Of a DNA stretch of 43,904 bases, positions 8,081-17,069 are shown piece by piece. This DNA comes from an uncultured Synergistales bacterium (lineage in GTDB: Bacteria > Synergistota > Synergistia > Synergistales > Aminobacteriaceae), in assembly GCA_905235735.1 (NCBI GenBank), contig CAJOMU010000016.1, positions 1 to 43,904 on the forward strand, given 5' to 3'. The notes beneath the pieces are model-generated. The model had not been told where the DNA came from, did no database searches, and worked only from the letters and a program-made list of their open reading frames with translations. Numbering within the stretch: position 1 is the stretch's first letter; every line of letters begins with the position of its first letter. The translations under genes and the position numbers were made by a program.

Positions 8081-9763
8081 ATGTCAGGTGAACTCAAACG
8101 CTTAAAGGATCCGCTTTATGGCTATATAACAATACCTGAAGAGTATGTGAATAATATCATCGACACTGCACCCTTTCAGAGGCTTCGAAGAGTTACACAG
8201 ACAAGTTATGCTCCTCTGTACCCTTCATCAGTGCATAATAGATTTGTTCACTCTTTAGGAGTGTATCATCTAGGATGTCTGGCCTCAGAGCGAATCAAGG
8301 CAGAGATTACGAAACTTGAAATAAAAACGCGATTCTGCATAGAAAAGTACTGCAAGTTGTTTGTGCTCGCATGTCTTCTTCATGACGCAGGACATTCGCC
8401 GTTTTCTCATGTAGGCGAGAAATTTTTCATTGATGATGAACCAGGAAGAGAATATGAACGTCTTCATAAACTGCTCATTAATGAAGCAGGCAGCAGAAAA
8501 AGTTTCGTAAAAGATATTCCTAAGGACTCAAGCCGTTCAGCAGCACCACATGAAATTATGAGTGCCATAATAGGAATCAAAGAGTACGGTGTCATGCTTG
8601 ATAAACTTGATGAAAGCGAGGGCAGAGAATTTTTTGCGAGATGCATAACAGGATACACATACAGCAACAGAGATACGGACAGCGATATAAAAAATTGTTT
8701 CATATCATTGCTGAATTCAAAAGTTATTGATGTCGATAAACTCGATTATCTTTTGCGTGATGCGTATATAACGGGCTTCGATACAATAAGTATCGATTAC
8801 AATAGGCTAATAGGATCAATTACGATAGCAGCAGAAAAAGAACATTATAGAATTGCGTATTATAAATCAGCAGTTAGTGTGATTGAGAATGTAGTTTATG
8901 CTCACGATGCTGAAAGGAAATGGATTCAGAATCATCCAGTCGTTTTGTACGAAGCATATATACTCAGACGTGTAATTGATGCACTAAGCGGGCATCTTGA
9001 TTCTGACGACAAGAAATTATTTTCATCTGAAGCTCTCAGCAGGAAAGGACAAAGATTTAATCACGGAATAAAAATATCACTGCTATGTGATGATGACATC
9101 ATATTTCTCATGAAAAACGGAGACTTCAGAGAACTTGGTGCTCTTAGTGAAGAATTTTTTGACAGAAAGACTCGCAGACATCCTATATGGAAATCAGAAT
9201 CCGAATATAAAGCATATATTCTAGATTTGGATTCTGACATAAGTCTAGTGGAGGATTTTGAGGCTATAATGACTGAGACAGCAAAGTATCTCAGTAAGGC
9301 TACAACTGACGGAGTTATTGACGATGCTCTCATAGCAAAGTTCGAGTCTGAACTGAAGGAAATTGAAAGCATTGATATTCCAGATATTGATGAAGAATCA
9401 AAAGAGATTCAGATTAAAAACAAGAAACTTATTCTTGAAGTTATGAAATCATTGAAGGCATATTCATCTGATAATGGTATTGAATGCAGCTTTGTTATAC
9501 TTGAGGCACGGCAATTTACAAGCGGATTCGGGAAACCTGATTTTGCGAACATAAATATTGTTTTCAGGACATCAGCTGAGGATAAATTAGCCACAGTAGA
9601 CAAAATAGTTTCATCCATTCAAGCAAAAGCTAAAGAGAATGACAGAGATACTTTTTTCTATATTTTTTACAAGAGGAAAAACGGTTCAGAAAAATTAGAC
9701 AGTAAAGATTTCTGTGAAAAACTTTATATGAAGATAAAAAATTTGCATAAGGATAGGATATAA
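8081..9763 (+). CDS. HD-domain phosphohydrolase (COG1078/dNTPase-like)
   Basis: About 560 residues from ATG 8081; a TTG at 8069 that overlaps the upstream gene is an alternative. There is no Shine-Dalgarno, so translation probably depends on coupling to the stop at 8076-8078. The N-terminal 250 residues are an HD domain of the SAMHD1/YdhJ-like group: KDPLYGYITIP, FQRLRRVTQT, metal ligand His57 in HNRFVHSLGVYHL, His101-Asp102 in LLHDAGHSPFSH, and the late Asp in VDKLDYLLRDAYITG. These enzymes hydrolyse (d)NTPs or nucleotide signals. The C-terminal 200 residues are helical and charged and not recognised. The gene is AT-rich, and with its small partner looks like a two-gene accessory or defence unit (inference). 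Confidence 0.85.
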   Translation: MSGELKRLKDPLYGYITIPEEYVNNIIDTAPFQRLRRVTQTSYAPLYPSSVHNRFVHSLGVYHLGCLASERIKAEITKLEIKTRFCIEKYCKLFVLACLLHDAGHSPFSHVGEKFFIDDEPGREYERLHKLLINEAGSRKSFVKDIPKDSSRSAAPHEIMSAIIGIKEYGVMLDKLDESEGREFFARCITGYTYSNRDTDSDIKNCFISLLNSKVIDVDKLDYLLRDAYITGFDTISIDYNRLIGSITIAAEKEHYRIAYYKSAVSVIENVVYAHDAERKWIQNHPVVLYEAYILRRVIDALSGHLDSDDKKLFSSEALSRKGQRFNHGIKISLLCDDDIIFLMKNGDFRELGALSEEFFDRKTRRHPIWKSESEYKAYILDLDSDISLVEDFEAIMTETAKYLSKATTDGVIDDALIAKFESELKEIESIDIPDIDEESKEIQIKNKKLILEVMKSLKAYSSDNGIECSFVILEARQFTSGFGKPDFANINIVFRTSAEDKLATVDKIVSSIQAKAKENDRDTFFYIFYKRKNGSEKLDSKDFCEKLYMKIKNLHKDRI

Positions 9764-9881
9764 TTCCTCTGTTAATCCTCTTATCGCTAGTAATTAAATC
9801 ACCTCTTTAAATTGAGTTTAGAACTGATAAAACAAAATAATTTATCAGGAGTAAAATTATCCTTATAAAGGAGAATAAGCT

Positions 9882-10019
9882 ATTAGGAAAACATTTTTTG
9901 CTATATTGTTGCTTTGTGTTGTCTCGCTGCTGTCCATTGGGGAAGCAAACGTTCTTATAGCGAAGAATTTTCTCTCTTCGTTCAGGTATGAAGAGATGAA
10001 GATAATCATCAACTGGTGA
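9882..10019 (+). pseudogene. Signal-peptide gene remnant joined to duplicated DNA
   Basis: AAAGGAG (9867-9873) precedes an open frame with no normal start: it opens at ATT 9882, reads RKTFFAILLLCVVSLLSIGE (a good signal peptide), then crosses at about 9950 into DNA copied antisense from the phosphopantetheinyl transferase gene and stops at 10017-10019. It looks like the 5' end of an exported-protein gene cut by a recombination event. Intact function is unlikely. Confidence 0.45.
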
Positions 10020-10061
10020 ATTCAATCTGTCTTTGAGATTCAATATATATAGTTCTGTCAT
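9955..10061 (-). pseudogene. Duplicated 5' fragment of the phosphopantetheinyl transferase gene
   Basis: These 107 bases match 7511-7617, the first 36 codons of the transferase, with mostly single-base differences (MTELYILNLKDRLNSPVDDY against MTELYVLNLKDKLHKTVDDY). The copy is in the same orientation 2.4 kb away. After RREKILRYKN the frame leaves the homology. It is too short to act, and marks an old duplication around the HD unit. Confidence 0.75.
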
Positions 10062-10072
10062 GAGATAAATAA

Positions 10073-10102
10073 AATTCCTCCCCAATAATTCAGAGAGGAA
10101 TT
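10073..10102 (-). terminator. Terminator of mtaD-ahcY
   Basis: AATTCCTC (10073-10080) pairs with GAGGAATT (10095-10102). On the minus strand the hairpin is followed by a T-rich stretch (TTATTTAT), 17 bases beyond the mtaD stop. An ATTCTT on the other side may let it act weakly in both directions. Confidence 0.55.
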
Positions 10103-10119
10103 ATTCTTGTCATCTAGTC

Positions 10120-11391
10120 TTAACGTGTAATTGCTTCTCTTGATTCTCTCGCCTTACTCATAATCTCTTCTCGGTCAAGCGCAGGATATTCACCGTTACG
10201 ATATGCCCACCTGCCATTAATCATTGTGCCGGTAACATCAGCTGAACTCCCTGCATAAACGAGATATGCCGCAAGATTCTCTTCGTTCACTCCGATATAG
10301 TGAGGCTGATCCAGATTCACCAACACTAAATCTGCAACCCAGCCCTCGCGAATCATTCCCTTCCGCGAAAATCCAAATGCACGCGCACCTTCATATGTCG
10401 CCATTCTCAGTGCATCAACCGCAGGAACACATACAGGATTCATATCAACGCCCTTGTTAAGCAATGCAGCAGTCCTCATCTCTTCCCACATGTCTAACCT
10501 GTTGTTGCTCGATGCTCCGTCTGTGCCCAGTGCAACAGGTACATCACGTTCAAGCCATTTAGGTAACGGCATAATTCCGCTTCCGAGTTTCAGGTTGCTC
10601 GACGGATTGTGAACAAGCGTAACGTTCTCAGGAAGGGTTATATTCGGGTCAAGCCACACTGCATGTGCAAGTGCAAGATACGGAACATCAGACAGACCTG
10701 ATTCATCAAGATATTTCTCTGGAGACATTCCGAGATTATCAAGCTCATTCTTCGTCTCCAAAAAGTGAAAGTGTACTCCCAGACCGTGAGACTTCGCTGA
10801 TTCGCATAACACCTTCATGAACTCTATCGGCACTGTATACGGTGCATGAGGGCCAAGCTGAACTGTGATTAATCCCTCGCGGCCATGATAATTTTCTGCA
10901 AGCTCAAGGTTATTCTGCAATGAACGTTCAAGTTTTCCAGGTTCACCCGCAGTTATCCCTCTGCATAATGCACCACGTATTCCCGCACTCAATGATGCCT
11001 CCGCAACTCTGTCCATCTCAAAATACATGTCAGCAAAGCATGTCGTTCCTGTCGATAACATCTCAAGAATTGCGCTCAATGTTCCCCAGTAAATATATTC
11101 GGGAGTGAGTTTGTCTTCAACAGGCCATATCTTATTTTGCAGCCATTCCATTAACGGAGCTTCCTCGCCTAATCCACGTAAGAGTGTCATTGCCGCATGA
11201 GTGTGTGCATTCACGAATCCGGGAATCACTGCCATTTTTCCATGACCGTAAACTATCTTGTCTGCCGTTGGTGGTGTCTGATTCACATCGAGGATTGATT
11301 CGATTCTGCCTTTCGAGACGAGAATATGAACACGTTCTGCCTTAGTCCGTGAACCGTCAATCATCAGTACATCTTTGAATAACGTTGCCAT
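10120..11391 (-). CDS. mtaD: 5-methylthioadenosine/S-adenosylhomocysteine deaminase
   Basis: A 423-residue amidohydrolase of the TrzA/AtzB group that deaminates S-adenosylhomocysteine, methylthioadenosine and sometimes adenosine to the inosyl forms. Metal ligands: His63 and His65 in NAHTHAAMT, a third His in HFHFLETKNE, another in LAHAVWL, and the Asp in GTDGASSNN. PHAPYTVP and GFSRKGMIREGWVADLVL, the returning beta-sandwich, are typical. It starts with ATG 11391 behind CAGGAG in the end of ahcY, six bases apart, so both are made together. The pair removes the SAH left by methyltransferases by two routes. Confidence 0.88.
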   Translation of the reverse strand: MATLFKDVLMIDGSRTKAERVHILVSKGRIESILDVNQTPPTADKIVYGHGKMAVIPGFVNAHTHAAMTLLRGLGEEAPLMEWLQNKIWPVEDKLTPEYIYWGTLSAILEMLSTGTTCFADMYFEMDRVAEASLSAGIRGALCRGITAGEPGKLERSLQNNLELAENYHGREGLITVQLGPHAPYTVPIEFMKVLCESAKSHGLGVHFHFLETKNELDNLGMSPEKYLDESGLSDVPYLALAHAVWLDPNITLPENVTLVHNPSSNLKLGSGIMPLPKWLERDVPVALGTDGASSNNRLDMWEEMRTAALLNKGVDMNPVCVPAVDALRMATYEGARAFGFSRKGMIREGWVADLVLVNLDQPHYIGVNEENLAAYLVYAGSSADVTGTMINGRWAYRNGEYPALDREEIMSKARESREAITR

Positions 11392-11397
11392 AATCTG

Positions 11398-12642
11398 CTA
11401 CTCCTGCCAGCTTCGCATATATTCGACCTGTTCATTGGTCATCGTGTCTATTTCGATTCCCAGTGCTGAAAGTTTTGATTCCATTACTGCACGGTCTGTT
11501 TCATGAGGAACAGGATAAAGTCCCGGCTCTAACTGATGAGTGTAGACGTGCAACGCTGATTCTAATTGCAATGAGAAACTGAGATCCATAATCTCAATCG
11601 GATGTCCGTCAGCACAGGCCAAGTTCGTTAATCTTCCTTCACCGAGAAGATTGATTCGTCTTCCGTCCTTCATTACATACGTGTCTATGTTATCGCGTAG
11701 ATGTTCAACATGATCTGACAGTGCAGACAAATCCGGCTTGCTTATTTCAACGTCAAAGTGTCCTGCATTCCCCAAGACTACACCGTTCTTCATGCGCATA
11801 AAATGTTCCCTCCGAATAACGTGAATGTTCCCCGTGAACGTCAGGAATATATCTCCGATTGCCGCCGCCTTCTCCATGCTCATGACACGGAAACCGTCCA
11901 TTAATGCCTCACATGCTTTATGCGGATCAACTTCCGTTACGACAACATGAGCACCAAAACCTGCCGCTCTCATTGCAGCACCTCTTCCGCACCAGCCGTA
12001 TCCTGCAATGACAACGGTCTTTCCTGCAACTATCATGTTCGTTGTCCGAATGAATCCGTCCCACACTGACTGGCCAGTTCCGTATCTGTTATCGAAGAGG
12101 TATTTGCTCAATGCGTCATTGACATCAAGCACAGGGAATTTCAATACAGCCTGATTTGCCATTGCCTTCAGTCTTTTTACTCCTGATGTCGTTTCCTCTG
12201 ATGCTCCGTGTATTTCTGGAATTAATTCCTGTCTCTGCGAATGAACAGTTGCAACTACATCTGCTCCGTCATCAATTATGACGTTGGGCTTGTAGTCGAG
12301 TACCTTGTTGACGTTGGCGAAGTATTCATCCGTTGACATTCCTCTTCTGCTGTAGACATGCACACCATTCTTCGCGAGTGCTGCACATATATCGTCCTGT
12401 GTTGAGAGTGGGTTGCTTCCACATGCTGCTACTCTTGCGCCGAGCTTCGTTAATGTGATGAGAAGGTTTGCGGTCTTGGCCTCAAGGTGAAGACATGCGG
12501 CGATTACAGCACCTTTGAAGGGCTGTTCTGCTCTGTACTTATTGTAGAGAAACTGCATTGAGGGCATATACTGCCACGCCCAGTCGATTTTTTTCTGTCC
12601 TCGTTCTGCTAAATTAATATCTGCTACTTCATAATCTGCCAT
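11398..12642 (-). CDS. ahcY: Adenosylhomocysteinase (SAH hydrolase)
   Basis: A 414-residue NAD-dependent enzyme that splits S-adenosylhomocysteine into adenosine and homocysteine. Seen: DINLAERGQKKIDWAWQYMP at the N terminus, CLHLEAKTANL, GSNPLSTQDDICAAL, the NAD loop GYGWCGRGAAMRAAGFGAHV, LGNAGHFDVEI, and the C-terminal block ending KLSALGIEIDTMTNEQ. At 414 residues it is the compact bacterial/archaeal form without the insert found in many proteobacterial enzymes. ATG 12642 follows GGGAGG. It is the first gene of the ahcY-mtaD pair. Confidence 0.92.
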   Translation of the reverse strand: MADYEVADINLAERGQKKIDWAWQYMPSMQFLYNKYRAEQPFKGAVIAACLHLEAKTANLLITLTKLGARVAACGSNPLSTQDDICAALAKNGVHVYSRRGMSTDEYFANVNKVLDYKPNVIIDDGADVVATVHSQRQELIPEIHGASEETTSGVKRLKAMANQAVLKFPVLDVNDALSKYLFDNRYGTGQSVWDGFIRTTNMIVAGKTVVIAGYGWCGRGAAMRAAGFGAHVVVTEVDPHKACEALMDGFRVMSMEKAAAIGDIFLTFTGNIHVIRREHFMRMKNGVVLGNAGHFDVEISKPDLSALSDHVEHLRDNIDTYVMKDGRRINLLGEGRLTNLACADGHPIEIMDLSFSLQLESALHVYTHQLEPGLYPVPHETDRAVMESKLSALGIEIDTMTNEQVEYMRSWQE

Positions 12643-12703
12643 TTATATTTTGGCCTCCCATGAAAATATTATCGTTGGTCCCGTAGTGAATAGTATAACA
12701 AAA

Positions 12704-12732
12704 ACCCTCCCGACAAAAATTATCGAGAGGGC
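12704..12732 (-). terminator. Terminator downstream of the uvrA/toxin-antitoxin operon
   Basis: On the minus strand the arm CCCTC/GAGGG with an inner CGA/TCG pairing closes on an A/T loop and is followed by TTTTTGTT. It begins 24 bases after the stop of the YgiT-type gene and separates the uvrA transcript from ahcY. Confidence 0.7.
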
Positions 12733-12755
12733 ACATTGATTTTTTTATGCCGCAG

Positions 12756-12983
12756 CTATGCGACCTTTTCGTAGTCAACAATGATTACTTCCTGCATTAA
12801 CTGCTTCACGTTCTTCATGATATTCTCGATTCGTAATGCAACATCGCCAGTGTAAAAAATTTCATCGCACTCTCTGCACTTGTAACACGGAATCTTCCTG
12901 ATAACTAATAACCCGCAATCCATTTCTATGGCTTCAGTTGTCGTACTTCTATATGAATCTTTGCCGCATCGCATACACTTCAT
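12756..12983 (-). CDS. YgiT-type zinc-finger antitoxin
   Basis: A 75-residue protein with two CxxC pairs (MKCMRCGKDSY and KIPCYKCRECDEIFY), which is the MqsA/YgiT N-terminal zinc finger, followed by a short helical tail. There is no C-terminal HTH domain of MqsA. Proteins of this size commonly follow a DUF4258 gene as the antitoxin, and here its start overlaps the stop of that gene by four bases (12980-12983). It ends before the terminator at 12704-12732. Role by family and context; not shown for this pair. Confidence 0.78.
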   Translation of the reverse strand: MKCMRCGKDSYRSTTTEAIEMDCGLLVIRKIPCYKCRECDEIFYTGDVALRIENIMKNVKQLMQEVIIVDYEKVA

Positions 12984-13297
12984 GATTCTTTCTCCTTTCG
13001 TGTTTTGAAATCATTCTCCCACGTTGTATTATCTGGAACATAAGCCGTTATGACATATATCATTCCTTCATTTATACTCGCTACAACGTGTATTATTCTG
13101 TCTTCTGAATGCCCCATGATAAGACAGCTCGGAAATGGGAAATCATCAGGATATTGTTCAATAATTTCACCTGTATCAATAGCAGCGCAGACATCTAATA
13201 TTGAGATTCCACGCTCATAGAATCTCTTTCGGCTGTGTTGAGTGATTATGATTGTCTCAAGTCGATTTAATGCCCTGAAATCTTCTATCAGCATCAA
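12980..13297 (-). CDS. DUF4258 protein, probable toxin
   Basis: About 104 residues with the DUF4258 pattern: HSRKRFYERGISILDVCAAI, then an IEQYPDDFPFPSCLIMG strand, HVVASI and VITAYVPD. This fold is related to RelE/BrnT-like RNase toxins, so an mRNA-cutting toxin paired with the overlapping zinc-finger antitoxin is likely. The start is TTG 13297 or ATG 13294, both directly behind the uvrA stop (13298-13300); the ribosome site AAGGAGG is inside the last uvrA codons. It therefore depends on uvrA transcription, unless a promoter lies inside uvrA. Confidence 0.75.
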   Translation of the reverse strand: MMLIEDFRALNRLETIIITQHSRKRFYERGISILDVCAAIDTGEIIEQYPDDFPFPSCLIMGHSEDRIIHVVASINEGMIYVITAYVPDNTTWENDFKTRKEKES

Positions 13298-16120
13298 TTA
13301 CATTTTTGCCTCCTTGTAATATTGCTTCATGAATCCTGATGTGTAACCCCGATTGCTCTTCATAATCTCTTCAGGTGTACCATATGCTACAACTTCACCG
13401 CCAGATTCTCCGCCTTCAGGCCCTAAGTCAATTATATAATCAGCCGATAATAATACATCTAAATTATGCTCAATGAATATCACCGTACTCTTGTTCCTGT
13501 CGATTATCCTGTGAACAATTTCAAGCAGTTTCTTCACGTCCGTATAGAACAATCCCGTTGTAGGTTCATCAAGCAAATATAATGTCCTTCCTCCGAATTT
13601 CTTCGAGAGTTCCTTTGATAGTTTAACCCTTTGTGCCTCCCCTCCTGAAAGCGTCAGTGCTGATTGTCCGAGACTGATATAACCCAGTCCTGCATCATGA
13701 ATCATTCTGAGCTTATTTGCAATCTTGGGAATATCACTGAAGAAATCTATTGCCTCATCAACCGTCATTCCCAGAACGTCAGCTATATTCTTATTCTTGA
13801 ATCTCACCTCCAGCGTCTCATGGTTATATCTCGTTCCTCCGCATACCTCGCAGTCTGAATATATATCAGGAAGGAATAACATTGAGGTCTTAACACTACC
13901 TGCACCACCGCAAGCCTCGCATCTTCCTCCCTTGACATTGAAGCTGAATCGTCCTGGTGAATATCCCCGAATCTTTGCGTCTGGCAATTCAGCGAAGAAA
14001 TCACGAATCAATGAGAAAACTCCAGTATACGTTGCAGGATTTGAGCGCGGAGTTCTTCCTATTGGACTTTGATCTACAAGAACAATATTATCGAATGCTT
14101 CTGCTCCTGTGATTGATTTGAATTTTCCGGGACGTTCCCGATAATCCTTGTCGAGTATCCGCCTCATTCCCTTATACAATACATCATATAGAAAGCTGCT
14201 CTTGCCTGAACCTGATACTCCGCTGATGCATGTGAACACTCCGACGGGAATATCAACGTTTATGTTCTTGAGGTTGTTATGTGATGCCCCTTTGACATGA
14301 ACCCATGCTGTTGGTTTTCGTCTTGATTCTTTCATGACGATTCCAGTTGATTCACCTCTGAGATATTTTGCTGTCATTCCGTCAGTCTTAAGGAACTCAT
14401 CATAACTCCCTGCATGTAAAATCTCTCCGCCTTTACTGCCTGCATCAGGGCCAAGTTCTATTAGTTCATCTGCTGCTTTCATGGTTTCTATGTCATGTTC
14501 AACAACTACTACCGTGTTTCCCAAATCACGAATAGATTTCAGCGAACGAATTAATTTCTCAGTATCACGTGAATGCAAACCTATAGTAGGTTCATCAAGA
14601 ACATATAATACTCCGCTAAGATTACTTCCGATTTGAGTTGCAAGTCTTATACGCTGGCTTTCACCTCCTGATAACGTGTCTGCACGCCTCAATAATGATA
14701 GGTAACCCACACCTACATCACATAGGAATTCGAGACGTTTTATGATTTCATTCATGACCTGCTCAACTATTGATGATTCAGTCTTAGTGAGTTTGAATTT
14801 CTTCATGACGGATAACAGTTCATCGACCGGCATTGTAATCAGCTCACCTATTCCGTAACCCGAAACTTTTACGTTCAATGCCTCCTGCCTGAGCCTCAAA
14901 CCTCCGCATGTCTTGCAGATGTCTTCTTCTCTGTATGATGCAACTTCATCAACTACATTTTCATTCTCAGCGAACCATTTCAATTTTGTCTCAAGCCATC
15001 CGATTACACCTTCATATCTTCCCATGTACGGACGAGATATGCCTTTCTCATCGAATATCATCATTACCCTTTCATCGCCTGATCCATTCCAGATGAAATT
15101 CTGAATCTCCTCTGAAAGCTCCTTATATGGAACGCTCAAATCCCAGTTATGTTTTTCCGCGAAGATTTTCAATTTATCCAGCGTATGAGGTTTCGACCTG
15201 AAGGGTATAATTGCACCGTCTAAAACCGAACGTTCAGGGTCAATTGCAAGTTCACGTGAAAAGTGTTCATGACTTCCCAAACCTCCGCAGTCAGGACATG
15301 CGCCTAATGGATTGTTGAACGAGAATAATCGCGGTTCAATCTTTGGTATGCTGACTTCGCAGTCAGGACACGAATAATTTTCCGTCATTGTGTATTCATT
15401 CTTGCCTTCTGGAGCAATGAGAACGTAACCTCCTGAGAGTTTCAATGCTGCCTCTACACTTTCTGCTATTCTGCTTCTTCTGTCATGTGTAATCTTCAGT
15501 CTGTCTACAACGATTTCAATATTATGTTTCTTCTTCTTATCTAACGTTATCTCTTCCTCAAGATAATATACAGTTCCGTCAACTCGTGCTCTAGTGTAAC
15601 CTTTCTCTCTAGTCTGGCTGAATAGATTCCTGAACTCTCCCTTTTTGTTTTTCACGAGAGGCGATAATATTTCGACACGTGATTCATTTTCATGTTCAAG
15701 AATGTAGCTTAATATCTCATCAATCGAATGTCTGTGTACGGGCTTTCCGCATTTCGGGCAATGAGGCACACCGATTCGACCGAATAACAGCCTGAAGTAA
15801 TCATAAATCTCAGTTACAGTTCCGACAGTTGAACGAGGGTTATGACCTGTACCTTTCTGTTCAATCGATATTGCAGGCGATAAACCTGAAATTTCATCGA
15901 CATCAGGTTTCCTCTGAACGCCTAAGAATTGTCTTGCATACGCTGAGAGTGATTCGACATATCTGCGCTGACCCTCTGCATATAATGTGTCGAATGCGAG
16001 TGATGATTTTCCTGATCCTGAAGGCCCTGTGATTACGATTAATTTTCCTCTTGGAATTTCTATGTTAATGTTCTTGAGGTTATGTTCTCTTGCACCTCTG
16101 ATTGTGATTGTGTCGTTCAA
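13298..16120 (-). CDS. uvrA: Excinuclease ABC subunit A
   Basis: 940 residues, the usual UvrA length. It finds DNA damage in nucleotide excision repair and loads UvrB. Two ABC modules are complete: Walker [11 protein letters not shown] (31-40) and GVSGSGKSS; signatures [17 protein letters not shown] and [17 protein letters not shown]; Walker [13 protein letters not shown] and [11 protein letters not shown]. Zinc-finger pairs are at [24 protein letters not shown] and CEACGG/CEVCGG. The start is a TTG at 16120 behind [20 protein letters not shown] right after it is the conserved start of the family. The toxin-antitoxin pair is appended to its 3' end. Confidence 0.96.
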   Translation of the reverse strand: MNDTITIRGAREHNLKNINIEIPRGKLIVITGPSGSGKSSLAFDTLYAEGQRRYVESLSAYARQFLGVQRKPDVDEISGLSPAISIEQKGTGHNPRSTVGTVTEIYDYFRLLFGRIGVPHCPKCGKPVHRHSIDEILSYILEHENESRVEILSPLVKNKKGEFRNLFSQTREKGYTRARVDGTVYYLEEEITLDKKKKHNIEIVVDRLKITHDRRSRIAESVEAALKLSGGYVLIAPEGKNEYTMTENYSCPDCEVSIPKIEPRLFSFNNPLGACPDCGGLGSHEHFSRELAIDPERSVLDGAIIPFRSKPHTLDKLKIFAEKHNWDLSVPYKELSEEIQNFIWNGSGDERVMMIFDEKGISRPYMGRYEGVIGWLETKLKWFAENENVVDEVASYREEDICKTCGGLRLRQEALNVKVSGYGIGELITMPVDELLSVMKKFKLTKTESSIVEQVMNEIIKRLEFLCDVGVGYLSLLRRADTLSGGESQRIRLATQIGSNLSGVLYVLDEPTIGLHSRDTEKLIRSLKSIRDLGNTVVVVEHDIETMKAADELIELGPDAGSKGGEILHAGSYDEFLKTDGMTAKYLRGESTGIVMKESRRKPTAWVHVKGASHNNLKNINVDIPVGVFTCISGVSGSGKSSFLYDVLYKGMRRILDKDYRERPGKFKSITGAEAFDNIVLVDQSPIGRTPRSNPATYTGVFSLIRDFFAELPDAKIRGYSPGRFSFNVKGGRCEACGGAGSVKTSMLFLPDIYSDCEVCGGTRYNHETLEVRFKNKNIADVLGMTVDEAIDFFSDIPKIANKLRMIHDAGLGYISLGQSALTLSGGEAQRVKLSKELSKKFGGRTLYLLDEPTTGLFYTDVKKLLEIVHRIIDRNKSTVIFIEHNLDVLLSADYIIDLGPEGGESGGEVVAYGTPEEIMKSNRGYTSGFMKQYYKEAKM

Positions 16121-16180
16121 ATTGTTCTCCTTGTATTTTGTTCTGAATGTCCGTATATTTTAGCTCACATGAAAATTCTG

Positions 16181-16211
16181 TTTACCTAATGCAACTATGA
16201 TGTGATATAAT
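16181..16211 (+). promoter_or_regulatory. Extended -10 promoter of the RiPP operon
   Basis: TTTACC (16181-16186) stands upstream of TGATATAAT (16203-16211), an extended -10 with a perfect TATAAT. The string TGTGATATAAT recurs at 23644-23654 before the methyltransferase. Predicted transcription start is near 16218, leaving a leader of about 60 bases before the first precursor. Confidence 0.6.
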
Positions 16212-16280
16212 CATTCAACAAAGCAAAACAGTCATAGGACAGCATTAATATTGACTGTACGAAATGAGGTATGTAGCATT

Positions 16281-16628
16281 ATGGTCAGCAAGAAATTTCT
16301 CGAAGCCGTATCAAATGATTCAGCGTTAAAGGCGGAACTCGAACATGCAACACTCGCGGCACTTGGTGAGTTCCTGAAGTCGAAAGGTCTTGATGAGGAA
16401 GCCGGAAAAATCGCAGAGGCGGCAATGACGAAGGTAGCAGAGGCTCACGGCTTCATGGCTGACGAAATGGAAGCACTCAGCGATGACAAACTCAAAGCTG
16501 TCGCAGGTGGAGTGTGCGCTTGTCCTTTTGCAGGCGGCGGTACAGGAAACGGCAGACAGTGCGGTTGTTTCTTTTACGGTAAGGGGAAGGGGTACGAGTG
16601 TATTATCATCGGCGCTATTTCAGAATAA
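16281..16628 (+). CDS. Nif11-type RiPP precursor peptide 1 (divergent core)
   Basis: 115 residues: a Nif11-like helical leader of about 77 residues (MVSKKFLEAVSNDSALKAEL at the start), ending LKAVAGG, the double-glycine cleavage site, then a 38-residue core. The core has cysteines at 2, 4, 17, 19 and 30 and the glycine block GGGTGNG between the first two CxC pairs. Unlike peptides 2 and 3 it has lost the third CxC (YECIII) and the acidic GxDD tail, so it may be a drifting copy or a distinct product. ATG 16281 is chosen because it aligns with the other precursors; GAGGT lies ten bases upstream. A longer frame to TTG 16251 is less likely. Confidence 0.82.
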   Translation: MVSKKFLEAVSNDSALKAELEHATLAALGEFLKSKGLDEEAGKIAEAAMTKVAEAHGFMADEMEALSDDKLKAVAGGVCACPFAGGGTGNGRQCGCFFYGKGKGYECIIIGAISE

Positions 16629-16661
16629 AGGATAATTTCAAACAAAAAGGAGAAAATTAAA

Positions 16662-17030
16662 ATGACAGTCAGCAAGAAATTTCTCGAAGCCGCATCAAAG
16701 GATTCAGCGTTAAAGGCGGAACTCGAACAGGCAACACTCGAAGCACTTGGTGAGTTCCTGAAGTCGAAAGGTCTTGAAGCAGAGGCCGGAAAAATCGCAG
16801 ATGCGGCAATGACGAAGGTAGCAGAGGCTCACGGTTTCAAAGCTGACGAAATGGAAGAACTCAGCGAGGACGAACTCAAAGCTGTTGCTGGTGGAAAATG
16901 TGCTTGTCCTGTTGTAGGCGGCGGAACTGGCACAGGCAAACAGTGCGGTTGTGTCTTGGGCGGCAAAGGCCATAATAACAGCGGTCAGGGCTGTGTGTGT
17001 TTCGTTGGCGGCGGCGGCATTGATGATTAG
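16662..17030 (+). CDS. Nif11-type RiPP precursor peptide 2
   Basis: 122 residues: leader of 78 residues (MTVSKKFLEAASKDSALKAE at the start) ending ELKAVAGG, then a 44-residue core. Core positions: CAC at 2-4, Pro5, GGGTGTG at 8-14, CGC at 17-19, CVC at 33-35, and a VGGGGIDD tail. The leader is nearly identical to that of peptide 3 down to the codons, so the genes arose by recent tandem duplication (period about 408 bases). AAAAAGGAGAAAA precedes the ATG. The Nif11 leader is a docking domain for modifying enzymes and the radical SAM gene downstream is the obvious partner. Confidence 0.86.
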   Translation: MTVSKKFLEAASKDSALKAELEQATLEALGEFLKSKGLEAEAGKIADAAMTKVAEAHGFKADEMEELSEDELKAVAGGKCACPVVGGGTGTGKQCGCVLGGKGHNNSGQGCVCFVGGGGIDD

Positions 17031-17069
17031 CCCCAGCCAGATAGTTCGGAAGAAAAGGAGAAAATAAAA

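Noticed and set aside
12643-12703. SAH riboswitch before ahcY
   Set aside because: The leader is about 60 bases and AT-rich without the GC-rich paired core expected of that RNA.
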